From Actinospica sp035712985 (lineage in GTDB: Bacteria > Actinomycetota > Actinomycetes > Streptomycetales > Catenulisporaceae): a DNA stretch of 41,460 nucleotides. The DNA lies in NCBI GenBank assembly GCA_035712985.1, contig DASTAE010000173.1:1-41460 (forward strand), written 5' to 3'. Under the pieces are notes generated by a model. It had not been told where the DNA came from and ran no database searches. It worked only from the letters and a program-made list of their open reading frames with translations. Made by a program: the position numbers and the translations under genes. This document shows, in pieces, positions 7,390 to 14,673 of the stretch; position 1 is the stretch's first letter, and each line of letters starts with the position of its first letter.

Positions 7390-9189
7390 TTACCAGCCGA
7401 CCGCCACGACCATGTACTGCGGGTTCGCGACGGACAGGTCGGAGGACTGGCCGTCCACGTCGTCGTACGGGAAGCCGTACTGCATCGCGTTGATCGCGTT
7501 CTGGTGCCAGAACTGCGCGTAGTAGTTCGCCGGGGCCGTCTGGTAGAAGTTCGCCGGGTTCGACTGCTGCACGCTCGGCAGTTGGGCCACGCCGCGGTTC
7601 AGCGCCGCGCACAGCGTCGGGTTGCCGGAGAGCGTGCCGGCGCAGCCGAAGACGTCGAGGCTGTTGTCCGACGTGTCGCCGGCGGCCGTCAGCGCGCTGT
7701 TGAAGTAGTTCGCGTAGGCGCCGCCCGACTGGAAGGCCGGGTCGTTGCCGGGCGAGGGGATTCCGTACGGCGCGTTGTCCGTGGCCAGTTCCTTGAACGC
7801 CGTGGGCACGGAGTTCTGGAAGCGCTGGAACGTGGCCGTGCGGCTCTCCTGGAAGGTCGCGTAGTTCTCGCCGACCTCCTGCTCGGTGCCGTCGTGGCTG
7901 TGCACCAGCAGCGCGAGCTTGAGCCCGAAGCGGTCGACGCGGGTGGTGTCGACGTTGATCGAGGCCGAGCCCACGGTGAACTCGATGAAGTCGTAGTACT
8001 GGCTGTTCGGCGAGCCGAGGTAGAAGTACATGCGGCCGGCCGAGTTCGCGGGCATGTCGATGTACGGCTGCTGCGCGATCGACTCCTCCTGGCCGTTGAA
8101 GCTCCAGTAGACCTCGCTGTCAGGGTACTGACCGTTGGTCTGGTTGGTGATGGCGACCTCGAGCACCTTGGTGGCGGTCGGAATCGCGCTCGTGTTGCCC
8201 CAGAACGAGGCGGGCGGGGCACCGGAGCCGGTCGGAGTCGAGGTCGGGGAGGCCGACGGGGATGCCGAAGCGGTCGAGCCGCCGGTGGTGTAGACGTCGA
8301 ATTCCCACAGCGAGTAGCCGTATTGGGTGGCGCGCGCGGTGCCGTACACGCGGATGTAGCGCCCGCTGCCGGAGACGGTCAGGGACTGGTTGCCGCCGGT
8401 TCCGGTGGTGGTCGAGTAGATCGAAGTCCAGGTGGAGTTGTCGTTCGAGACCTGGATCTGGAAGGCGGTGGCGTACGCGGCCTCCCAATCTAGGGCCGCG
8501 CCGCAGATCGACTGTGTGGATCCGAGGTCGACTTCCAGCCATTGCGGGTCGCTGAACGCGCTCGACCAGCGGGTGCCGGTACTGCCGTCGGTCGCGGCAG
8601 ACGGTGTGAAGGAAGCGTTCTCCACGGACGACGCGGTGGTCGGCTGGTTCAGCGCCGCGTCTGTCGTCGAGCAGGCAGAGCTCGACGACAGCGTGCCGAA
8701 GACCTGGAATTCCCAGAGTGAGTAGCCGTATTGGGTGGCGCGCGTAGTGCCGTACACGCGGATGTAGCGCCCGCTGCCGGAGACCGTCAGCGTCTGGTTG
8801 CCGCCGGTTCCGGTGGTGGTCGAGTAGATCGAAGTCCAGGTGGAGTTGTCGTTCGAGACCTGGATCTGGAACGCCGTCGCGTAGGCCGTCTCCCAGTCGA
8901 GGGTGACGGAGCTGATCTGCGCCGCGGATCCGAGGTCGACTTCCAGCCATTGCGGGTCGCTGAACGCGCTCGACCAGCGGGTGCCGGTGTTGCCGTCGGT
9001 CGCGGCAGACGGTGTGAACGAAGCGTTCTCCACGGACGAGGCCGTCGTGGGTCGGCCCTGTGAGAGCAGTATCGGCGCCGCGTGGGCGGGCGCGGCGGCC
9101 ACGACGAGCGCCGTGGCGGAGAGGATGACCGCTGAGAAAGCCGCGATCAGGGCTTGGATTCGTGGTCGTGCGGGACGTCGTCGCGTCAT
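7390..9189 (-). CDS. Secreted GH64 beta-1,3-glucanase with two discoidin domains
   Basis: This 599-residue exported enzyme has a signal peptide (to about residue 37, HAA-PIL). Two nearly identical discoidin/F5-8C modules of 136 residues follow. After a Ser/Thr/Pro linker comes a GH64-type catalytic domain from about residue 320 (SEVYWSFNGQEESIAQQPYIDMP, GRMYFYLGSP, DRFGLKLALLVHSHDG, YGFPYDDVDG, ending QYMVVAVGW). GH64 enzymes release laminari-oligosaccharides from beta-1,3-glucan such as laminarin, callose or fungal walls. The discoidin modules would bind insoluble glycan. GAAGG lies 7 nt before the ATG. The 20-bp palindrome at 9223-9242 upstream points to control by the neighbouring LacI protein. 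The module duplication is still close at DNA level (408-bp period), so it is recent. Confidence 0.85.
   Translation of the reverse strand: MTRRRPARPRIQALIAAFSAVILSATALVVAAAPAHAAPILLSQGRPTTASSVENASFTPSAATDGNTGTRWSSAFSDPQWLEVDLGSAAQISSVTLDWETAYATAFQIQVSNDNSTWTSIYSTTTGTGGNQTLTVSGSGRYIRVYGTTRATQYGYSLWEFQVFGTLSSSSACSTTDAALNQPTTASSVENASFTPSAATDGSTGTRWSSAFSDPQWLEVDLGSTQSICGAALDWEAAYATAFQIQVSNDNSTWTSIYSTTTGTGGNQSLTVSGSGRYIRVYGTARATQYGYSLWEFDVYTTGGSTASASPSASPTSTPTGSGAPPASFWGNTSAIPTATKVLEVAITNQTNGQYPDSEVYWSFNGQEESIAQQPYIDMPANSAGRMYFYLGSPNSQYYDFIEFTVGSASINVDTTRVDRFGLKLALLVHSHDGTEQEVGENYATFQESRTATFQRFQNSVPTAFKELATDNAPYGIPSPGNDPAFQSGGAYANYFNSALTAAGDTSDNSLDVFGCAGTLSGNPTLCAALNRGVAQLPSVQQSNPANFYQTAPANYYAQFWHQNAINAMQYGFPYDDVDGQSSDLSVANPQYMVVAVGW
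8299..8650 (-). repeat. Discoidin module DNA repeat, copy A
   Basis: This is near-identical to 8707-9058, offset by exactly 408 bp (136 codons). The copies share long runs, for example the stretch around TCGAGTAGATCGAAGTCC. It is an in-frame intragenic duplication of the discoidin module in the GH64 enzyme. Confidence 0.85.
8707..9058 (-). repeat. Discoidin module DNA repeat, copy B
   Basis: Partner of 8299-8650, with the same reading frame and a 408-bp period. Divergence is concentrated at the module edges. Such a pair is prone to recombination that would drop or add one module. Confidence 0.85.
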
Positions 9190-9222
9190 GCGATCGCCTT
9201 CGATCGTTGAGGGGGCATCGGG

Positions 9223-9242
9223 CTTGGAGAGCGCTCTCCAAG
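9223..9242. promoter_or_regulatory. LacI-family operator, 20-bp perfect palindrome
   Basis: The perfect palindrome is centred on GAGAGCGCTCTC and flanked by CTTG/CAAG. It lies 34 bp upstream of the GH64 start codon. It has the same core as 6170-6183 and is the better-formed copy. Its likely binder is the LacI protein encoded at 6269-7324. Confidence 0.8.
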
Positions 9243-9289
9243 CTACGGCCTGTGTAATGCCGTTCCCGATGCCCCGTCAACGAAATCCG

Positions 9290-9303
9290 CAGGTTTCGGA
9301 ACC
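9290..9303 (+). promoter_or_regulatory. Second shared upstream element, GH64 copy
   Basis: CAGGTTTCGGAACC is identical to the minus-strand sequence of 6239-6252. It is near-palindromic (AGGTTTCGGAACCT). It lies about 64 bp upstream of the GH64 operator, mirroring the spacing seen before the beta-helix gene. Its role is inferred only from this repeated layout. Confidence 0.45.
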
Positions 9304-9314
9304 TCCGCGGCCTA

Positions 9315-10847
9315 TCAGAACGGCGCGATGGTCCACGCCTGGTTGGCGCCGCCGTTGGCCCGGTACTGGTCGACGATCGAGCCGGCGGTGGTGTCGTTGC
9401 CCAGGTCGTCGAGGACGAGGCCGTCGCCGAGGTTCTCGATCTGATAGGTGACGTTGCCGTTCGAGCCGTAGCCGCCGACCGCGTCGAACGCCCACTGCTG
9501 GTTCGCGCCTCCGTCGCACGCGGCCTGATCCAGCTGCAGGGCGACGGTCGTCGAGCCGCCTGGGACGTCGAGGCACAGGCCGCTGTTGAGGTTCCTCAGC
9601 GTGTAGACGCCGCCGTCATATCCCTCGACCGGCATCAGCAGCCAACGCTCGCTCGAGTTGCCGGAGGCCGAATCCTGCACGATTCCGGCGCCCGAACTGG
9701 TCGACGCGCTGGCGACGTCGAGATCGAGCTCGCTCTTGTTGTTCGTCAGCACGGCAGGGCCCGCATGGGGCATCGAGGGTCCCGGTTGCCACGTGCCGGT
9801 GCGCACGTTCAGCTGCCAGGATGTCTCCCAGCCGACGTTCACGACGCCCGCGGAGATCGTCATCGGCAGCCAGACCATCGGGGAGTTGCCGAGGTCGTTC
9901 GGTGTCCAGCGGTCACCCGCGTAGATGTACGTCGTGCCACGTGATCCGGCAACGGTGATGATGTTGCCGACCTGCGTGTTGTAGGTGTCGGTCCCGCTCG
10001 GCGCGAAGTCCTGGAAGCTGCTCCACGGTCCGGCCGGGGAGGGCGCGGTCGCGTAGACGTCGTCGTTCAGGGACCAGCCGGTCAGGTGCGAGGCGATGAG
10101 GTAGTAGGTCGAGCCGACGTGCACCATCGCGGGCGCTTCGAGGTCCTGCATCAGCGCGACGCTGCCACCGTTCGCAGCACCCGAACCCACGACACTGAGA
10201 TAGTCGGCGGACAGCTGGTCGATCCGCAGGCCGTTGGCGCGGTCCTCGGAGAGCAGGTAGGCCGTTCCGTCGGTGTCCTGGAACAGGCCGATGTCGCGGC
10301 TCTGGAAGCCGAGCGGCTGCGAGGCGCCGAGGTAGGTGTACGGCCCGCAGGGCGTCGGGCTCTCGGCGACTCCGGCCTCGGCGGCGGAGTAGTTCGCGCT
10401 GTCGATGTGCATCCACATGACGTACTCGTGCGTGGTCGCGTTGTAGATGACCTTCGGCCGCTCCACGACGCGGTTCGGGCCGAGGTCGCCGCTGGCCTGC
10501 TCGGTCAGCGCGTTGCCCTGGAAGGTCCAGTGCCGCAGGTCGGTCGAGCTGTAGCAGGGGATCGCCTGGAACGGCGCGCCCGCCGCCGACTCGCCGGCCT
10601 TGTCCTCGCCGTAGCCGTACCAGGTGTCGCCGACCTTGATGATGCCGAGCCCGTGCATCTGCAGCGCGGAACCCGACTGGTCCTGCCAGGGCGTGCCCGG
10701 CTGGAAACTGACAACGTTGCCACGGGTCGGCGCACCGGTGGCCGCCGCCGCCCGGGCGGGGGCCGAGGAGCCGCCGCCGAGCGCGAACGCGGCGAGGGCG
10801 GCCCCGGCCGCCACCGCCGCGAACAGGCGTGGAATGCGATAGTCCAC
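9315..10847 (-). CDS. Secreted GH43 exo-beta-1,3-galactanase-like enzyme with ricin-type lectin domain
   Basis: This exported protein has about 510 residues. After a signal peptide (ALAAFALGGGSSAPARA) comes a GH43 five-blade propeller with MHGLGIIKVGDTWYGYGED, CYSSTDLRHWTFQG, VERPKVIYN, YVMWMHID and SRDIGLFQD. This pattern matches GH43 subfamily 24, exo-beta-1,3-galactanases acting on arabinogalactan side-chain cores. Members of that group can lack the usual catalytic base. The last 140 residues or so form a ricin B/CBM13 domain (LRNLNSGLCLDVPGGSTTVALQLDQ, QWAFDAVGGYG, GLVLDDLGN). The GTG at 10847 has GGAG 9 nt upstream; the ATG at 10862 is in frame but overlaps that site. It follows the two glucanases but carries a different palindrome upstream. 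Confidence 0.8.
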   Translation of the reverse strand: MDYRIPRLFAAVAAGAALAAFALGGGSSAPARAAAATGAPTRGNVVSFQPGTPWQDQSGSALQMHGLGIIKVGDTWYGYGEDKAGESAAGAPFQAIPCYSSTDLRHWTFQGNALTEQASGDLGPNRVVERPKVIYNATTHEYVMWMHIDSANYSAAEAGVAESPTPCGPYTYLGASQPLGFQSRDIGLFQDTDGTAYLLSEDRANGLRIDQLSADYLSVVGSGAANGGSVALMQDLEAPAMVHVGSTYYLIASHLTGWSLNDDVYATAPSPAGPWSSFQDFAPSGTDTYNTQVGNIITVAGSRGTTYIYAGDRWTPNDLGNSPMVWLPMTISAGVVNVGWETSWQLNVRTGTWQPGPSMPHAGPAVLTNNKSELDLDVASASTSSGAGIVQDSASGNSSERWLLMPVEGYDGGVYTLRNLNSGLCLDVPGGSTTVALQLDQAACDGGANQQWAFDAVGGYGSNGNVTYQIENLGDGLVLDDLGNDTTAGSIVDQYRANGGANQAWTIAPF

Positions 10848-10909
10848 GAAATTCAACTCCATCGTCGAAGACCAGACCAGATATCCGCATGCCGCGACGT
10901 TCGGCAGTG

Positions 10910-10925
10910 TTCGAACGCGTGCGAA
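10910..10925. promoter_or_regulatory. Imperfect palindrome upstream of the GH43 gene
   Basis: TTCGAACGCGTGCGAA is symmetric apart from one mismatched pair and has a central CG, as LacI-type sites do. It lies 63 bp upstream of the chosen GTG, in the 142-bp gap after the methyltransferase gene. It does not match the GAGAGCGCTCTC operator, so control may be separate. No other element was recognised in the gap. Confidence 0.4.
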
Positions 10926-11004
10926 ACGGCAAGCTGATCGTGCCTCCGGCGGCGAAGCCGGTCAAGGATTGTGCGCGACTAACATTGGTTGAACCGCAGC
11001 GTGC

Positions 11005-11865
11005 TTATACGCGGTCGGCCGAGATCAGCAGGTACTGGAAGCTGCGCTCCCGGTAGCCCGCCAGGAAGGCCTCCTCGATGCCGGTCGCGATCGAGGACTT
11101 CTGCCGTAGCTCCCAGTAGGGGATCGTCGCGTCGGTGAGGTCGAAGACGTTCACCGGCACCAGGTTGTTCGCGGCCAGCGCGGCGAAGTACCGGCTGCGC
11201 GGGTGCACCACGCAGCTGTAGTGCTCGTCGATCGTCTTCACCGCCTCGGACTTCTCGCCGAGGGTGTCGTTGTAGCAGCCGGTGATGCACACGTAGCGGC
11301 CACCGCGCGGCAGCAGTCGGGAGAACTCCGCGAACAGGTCGAACAGGTCCACGTACATCGTGGTCTCGTCGGTCCAGATCGCCTGCCGCGAGGCGTCAGG
11401 GAAGCCGGTGTTCAGCATGTTCTTGAAGTGGAAGCGGACCTGGTCGGTCACGCCGCGTCGCGCCGCCTGGTCGTTGGCGAAGTCCACCTGGTACTGCGAG
11501 ATCGAGACGCCGTCGACCCGGCTGCCGAAGCGCAGGTTCGTCAGGAAGCTGTTTCCGCCGCGCCCGCTGCCCGCGTCGAGCACCCGGTCCCCGGCGCCGA
11601 GCTCGCCGAGGTGGTCGAGCAGCAGGTCGGACTGCGCGTGCTCGAGCCGGTGCAGCTCCTTGAGGGTTCGCTCGTCGCGGGTCTCCTCCGGGCCCTCGAG
11701 CACCGAGAGGTCCACCGCGCCGATGCCGTAGTGGTGGTGGTAGAAGCCGTCGATCTCGCCGAGCGCCAGGTTCACGCGGTCCGTGCGGCGGGTGTCCCAC
11801 CAGGCGGCGACCCGGCGCTGGTACTCGGTGGTCAGGACCTCGTCACGCGTTTCGGTGATCGACAT
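11005..11865 (-). CDS. Geranyl diphosphate 2-C-methyltransferase
   Basis: This 286-residue SAM-dependent enzyme is predicted to methylate geranyl diphosphate at C2. The product, 2-methyl-GPP, is the C11 substrate of 2-methylisoborneol-type cyclases. The SAM motif I is VLDAGSGRGGNS (residues 95-106). Family-typical segments include the N-terminal YQRRVAAWWDTRRTDRVNLALG, EIDGFYHHHYGIG, DGVSISQYQVDFAN and the C-terminal ERSFQYLLISADRV. The length equals that of characterised actinomycete enzymes. GGAGGAG lies 5 nt before the ATG. It is divergent from the encapsulin-cyclase operon across 280 bp. In many Streptomyces the methyltransferase is the last gene of the same operon, so the arrangement here is rearranged. 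Confidence 0.93.
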   Translation of the reverse strand: MSITETRDEVLTTEYQRRVAAWWDTRRTDRVNLALGEIDGFYHHHYGIGAVDLSVLEGPEETRDERTLKELHRLEHAQSDLLLDHLGELGAGDRVLDAGSGRGGNSFLTNLRFGSRVDGVSISQYQVDFANDQAARRGVTDQVRFHFKNMLNTGFPDASRQAIWTDETTMYVDLFDLFAEFSRLLPRGGRYVCITGCYNDTLGEKSEAVKTIDEHYSCVVHPRSRYFAALAANNLVPVNVFDLTDATIPYWELRQKSSIATGIEEAFLAGYRERSFQYLLISADRV

Positions 11866-12145
11866 GAAGCTCCTCCGTCAGTGGTCGGGTCTGCATCTCA
11901 TTCAGCGCGCTCGGCGGGCGCCCGCCAAGGCGCGTGCCAGGCCGGATGTGTCGCGCTTCGCGGCCCCGCGCGATCACCGGGTGCGCGGTCTTTCCGCAGC
12001 TCGCCGCATGCACGTGCAGACGCAACGTCGGCGTAGGGCGGGGGCGAAGCGCGACAGATCGGGGCGGCCCTTCGCCTTGTCCAGGACTGCGCCGCGCGAG
12101 TTGATGAAGCGGGGGAGTCACCCATTCAGACGATCGGAGACCAGC
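11866..12145. promoter_or_regulatory. Divergent control region of the methyltransferase and encapsulin operons
   Basis: This 280-bp gap must hold promoters for both directions. The only clean symmetric element is TGCACGTGCA (12009-12018), a perfect 10-bp palindrome near the middle. I could not assign -10/-35 boxes with confidence. GGAGA before the ATG at 12146 is a usable Shine-Dalgarno. No small gene or RNA is apparent. Confidence 0.5.
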
Positions 12146-13540
12146 ATGCCGACGACGGACCAGGACGAGCCCATTCTGTCCAGTCTCAGCACCCAGGCCG
12201 CGCGCAATCTGGCCACCACCACCAAGACCGTCCCGCAGATGCAGGGCATCAGCTCCCGCTGGCTGCTGCGCAGACTGCCGTGGGTGAACGTCTCCAGCGG
12301 CACCTACCGGGTCAACCGCCGGCTCTCGCTGGAGGCCGGCCGCGGCCGGGTCGCCTTCGAGCAGAACGGCGCGGACGACGTCCGGATCATCCCGGGCACG
12401 CTGCGCGAGCTGCCGATCCTGCGCGGCTTCGGCGACGACGAGCTGCTCGGCGAGCTGGCCGCCGGCTTCCGGCCGCGCGACTTCCGGGCCGGGGACGTGC
12501 TGGCGAGCCAGGGCGATGAGATCTCAGAGGTCTTCATCATCGCGCACGGCCGGGTCGAGCTGATCGGCAACCTGCGCTACGGCGACTCGGGCGTCGTGAA
12601 GGTGGTCGCGGACGGGGCCTCGCTCGGCGACGAGCTGACCGCGCAGGAGGGGGAGCCGGTCTGGGCGAACACGCTCAAGGCGAGCACCTCCGGCACGCTG
12701 ATGGTGCTGCCGCGCGCCACCTTCCAGCGGCTGTACGACGCGTCGCCCGCGCTGCGCGAGCAGATCGCCGGCTTCCAGGCCAGGGCGCAGCGGCCGCGCG
12801 ACGGAAAGGGCCAGGCCAGCATCGACCTGAGCGCGGGCCACCAGGGCGAGGCCGTGCTGCCCGGCACGTTCGTGGACTACGAGCTCTCCCCGCGCGAGTA
12901 CGAGCTCAGCCTCACCCAGACCGTGCTGCGCGTGCACACGCGTGTCGCCGACCTCTACAACAACCCGATGAACCAGACCGAGGAGCAGTTGCGCCTGACC
13001 GTCGAGGCGATCCGCGAGCGCGAGGAGTGGGAGCTGCTCAACAACCGCGACTTCGGCCTGCTGCACAATGCGGACTACGACCAGCGCATCAACACCCACT
13101 CGGGGCCGCCGACCCCGGACGACATGGACAACCTGCTCAGCATGCGCCGGTCCACGAAGATGTTCCTGGCGCACCCGAAGACGATCGCGGCCTTCTTCCG
13201 CGAGTGCAATCGCGCCGGCCTGTATGTGGACGCGGTGAACATCGACGACCACCGCATCCCGGCGTGGCGCGGCGTGCCGATCTACCCGTGCGGCAAGATC
13301 CCGGTCTCCGACACGCACACGAGCTCGATCCTCGCGCTGCGCACCGGCGAGGACAACCAGGGCGTCGTCGGCCTGCACCAGACCGGCATCCCGGACGAGT
13401 ACTCGCCGAGCCTGAACGTGCGCTTCATGGGCATCGACGAGAAGGCGATCCTGTCCTACCTGGTCACCGCGTACTACTCGACGGCGATCCTGGTCCCGGA
13501 CGCGATCGGCATCCTGGAGAACGCGGAAATCGCGTCGTGA
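12146..13540 (+). CDS. Family 2B encapsulin shell protein with cyclic-nucleotide-binding-like insert (EshA-like)
   Basis: This 464-residue protein combines an N-terminal arm and an HK97-type shell region with an inserted Crp-like domain at about residues 88-205 (LPILRGFGDDELLGELAAGF, FRAGDVLASQGDEISEVFIIAHGRVELIG, GASLGDELTAQEGE). The C-terminal shell part includes YELSPREYELSLTQTVLRVHTRVADLYNNPMNQTEEQL, SGPPTPDDMDNLLSMRRSTKMFLAHP and RIPAWRGVPIYPCGKIPV. This layout defines family 2B encapsulins, often misnamed Crp/Fnr regulators; no DNA-binding helix-turn-helix is present. The insert lacks an obvious phosphate-contacting Arg where cAMP binders have RSAT/RAAT (here PVWANT). The gene overlaps the terpene cyclase by 4 nt, so the cyclase is the expected cargo. 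Confidence 0.9.
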   Translation: MPTTDQDEPILSSLSTQAARNLATTTKTVPQMQGISSRWLLRRLPWVNVSSGTYRVNRRLSLEAGRGRVAFEQNGADDVRIIPGTLRELPILRGFGDDELLGELAAGFRPRDFRAGDVLASQGDEISEVFIIAHGRVELIGNLRYGDSGVVKVVADGASLGDELTAQEGEPVWANTLKASTSGTLMVLPRATFQRLYDASPALREQIAGFQARAQRPRDGKGQASIDLSAGHQGEAVLPGTFVDYELSPREYELSLTQTVLRVHTRVADLYNNPMNQTEEQLRLTVEAIREREEWELLNNRDFGLLHNADYDQRINTHSGPPTPDDMDNLLSMRRSTKMFLAHPKTIAAFFRECNRAGLYVDAVNIDDHRIPAWRGVPIYPCGKIPVSDTHTSSILALRTGEDNQGVVGLHQTGIPDEYSPSLNVRFMGIDEKAILSYLVTAYYSTAILVPDAIGILENAEIAS

Positions 13541-14574
13541 CCGTGCTGTCGGGTCCGACCGGCCTCGGGACGAGTTCGCTCCGGCTGCGCCGAGAACCCG
13601 AGGAGCCCGCGGAGGCCGCGCCCCTGCACGTGCCGCCGCTCTACTGCCCGGACGCCGTGCGCGACGACGTGGCGCTGGGGGAGGAGGTCAACGCGCGCCT
13701 GGTCGAGTGGGCCGGCGAGATCGGCATCTTCCAGGGGCGCCTGGAACGCCTGCGCAGCCACGACTTCGGCCGGCTGTTCATGCTCGCGCACCCCGACTGC
13801 GACGACGCGGACCGGCTGCTGGTCGCGGCACGCTGCGGTCTCGCCGAGTGGTCCGTCGACGACCACTGGGTGGACGAGGGCGAGGACACAGACCCGAACC
13901 TGCTGGCGCCGAGGCTCGCGATGGCGCACGCCGTCGTGGATCCGGTGAGGCTGCCGCCCGCGTACATGGCCGGCTTCGAGAAGGTCGTGCAGGACGAGCC
14001 GGTGCTGCGCGCCTTCCGATCGGCCTTCGGATATCTGCACACGATCGCCTCCCCGACGCAGGTCGCGCGGTTGCGGCACGAGCTCGCCGTGATGTTCGTC
14101 GGCTACGGCCAGGAAGCCGAGTGGCGTTCCAGCGACCGGAAACCGGCCGTGTGGGAGTACCTGCTGCACCGCTACGAGAACGCGTTCTATCCGTGCATGG
14201 CGCTGATCGACTCCGTCGACGGCTACGAGCTGCCCGCGCACGAGGCGGCCGATCACCGCGTACGCCGGGTGTACCTGTACGCAGGTGTGGCGAACGTGCT
14301 GCTCAACGACCTCTACTCGATGCACAAGGAAGACCCGACCGACACCAACCTGCCGACGGTCATCGCCGCCGAGGAGAACTGTTCTCTGCAGGAGGCGATC
14401 TACCGCGCCGCCGCGATCCACGACGAGATGATGCACACCGTCGAGGCGGAGTCGGCCGTGCTCGCCGAGATCGGTTCGCCGCAGTTGGCCCGTTACGTCA
14501 AGGGCGTGTGGAACTGGATGGGCGGCAGTAAGGAATGGCACGCAACGTCCCCCCGATACAATGGAGGGTCCTGA
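13537..14574 (+). CDS. 2-methylisoborneol-synthase-type terpene cyclase (encapsulin cargo)
   Basis: This class I terpene cyclase of 345 residues starts at the GTG of a GTGA overlap with the shell gene. The Asp-rich motif is VDDHWVDE (D108, D109, D113) and the NSE motif is NDLYSMHKE (N257, S261, E265). The C-terminal effector motif ends SPRY (R340, Y341). The N-terminus GPTGLGTSSLRLRR matches the conserved start of 2-methylisoborneol synthases. The usual long Pro-rich N-terminal extension is mostly missing: about 35 residues precede the VPPLYCP start, and the family is usually near 440 residues. With the adjacent methyltransferase it should use 2-methyl-GPP. The product is probably 2-methylisoborneol, but 2-methylenebornane or another C11 terpene is possible. 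Confidence 0.88.
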   Translation: MTVLSGPTGLGTSSLRLRREPEEPAEAAPLHVPPLYCPDAVRDDVALGEEVNARLVEWAGEIGIFQGRLERLRSHDFGRLFMLAHPDCDDADRLLVAARCGLAEWSVDDHWVDEGEDTDPNLLAPRLAMAHAVVDPVRLPPAYMAGFEKVVQDEPVLRAFRSAFGYLHTIASPTQVARLRHELAVMFVGYGQEAEWRSSDRKPAVWEYLLHRYENAFYPCMALIDSVDGYELPAHEAADHRVRRVYLYAGVANVLLNDLYSMHKEDPTDTNLPTVIAAEENCSLQEAIYRAAAIHDEMMHTVEAESAVLAEIGSPQLARYVKGVWNWMGGSKEWHATSPRYNGGS

Positions 14575-14619
14575 GAAAGTGCGTACCGGCGCGCACGGAT
14601 CTCGAATCGTGCCCTCCAG

Positions 14620-14634
14620 ACCGTGCCGCACGGT
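14620..14634. terminator. Short hairpin after the cyclase gene
   Basis: ACCGTG and CACGGT pair around a 3-nt loop, 45 nt after the cyclase stop and immediately before TTGACC (14636-14641). It could end the encapsulin-cyclase transcript or be an operator next to the regulator promoter. The stem is only 6 bp, so this is tentative. Confidence 0.35.
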
Positions 14635-14635
14635 A

Positions 14636-14668
14636 TTGACCTGAGTGGACTTCAGCATTGAATACTTA
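14636..14668 (+). promoter_or_regulatory. Candidate promoter of the XRE/TPR regulator
   Basis: TTGACC (14636-14641) is a good -35. AT-rich hexamers follow, of which TACTTA (14663-14668) ends 5 nt before the GTG at 14674. The spacer to TACTTA is 21 nt; the alternative AATACT (14661-14666) gives 19 nt. No Shine-Dalgarno precedes the GTG, so a leaderless message is likely. Confidence 0.4.
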
Positions 14669-14673
14669 ATCAC

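Noticed and set aside
12146..13540. Reading the protein as a Crp/Fnr transcription factor
   Set aside because: The sequence has the nucleotide-binding-like fold but no winged helix-turn-helix after it. The C-terminal 250 residues match the shell region of family 2B encapsulins.
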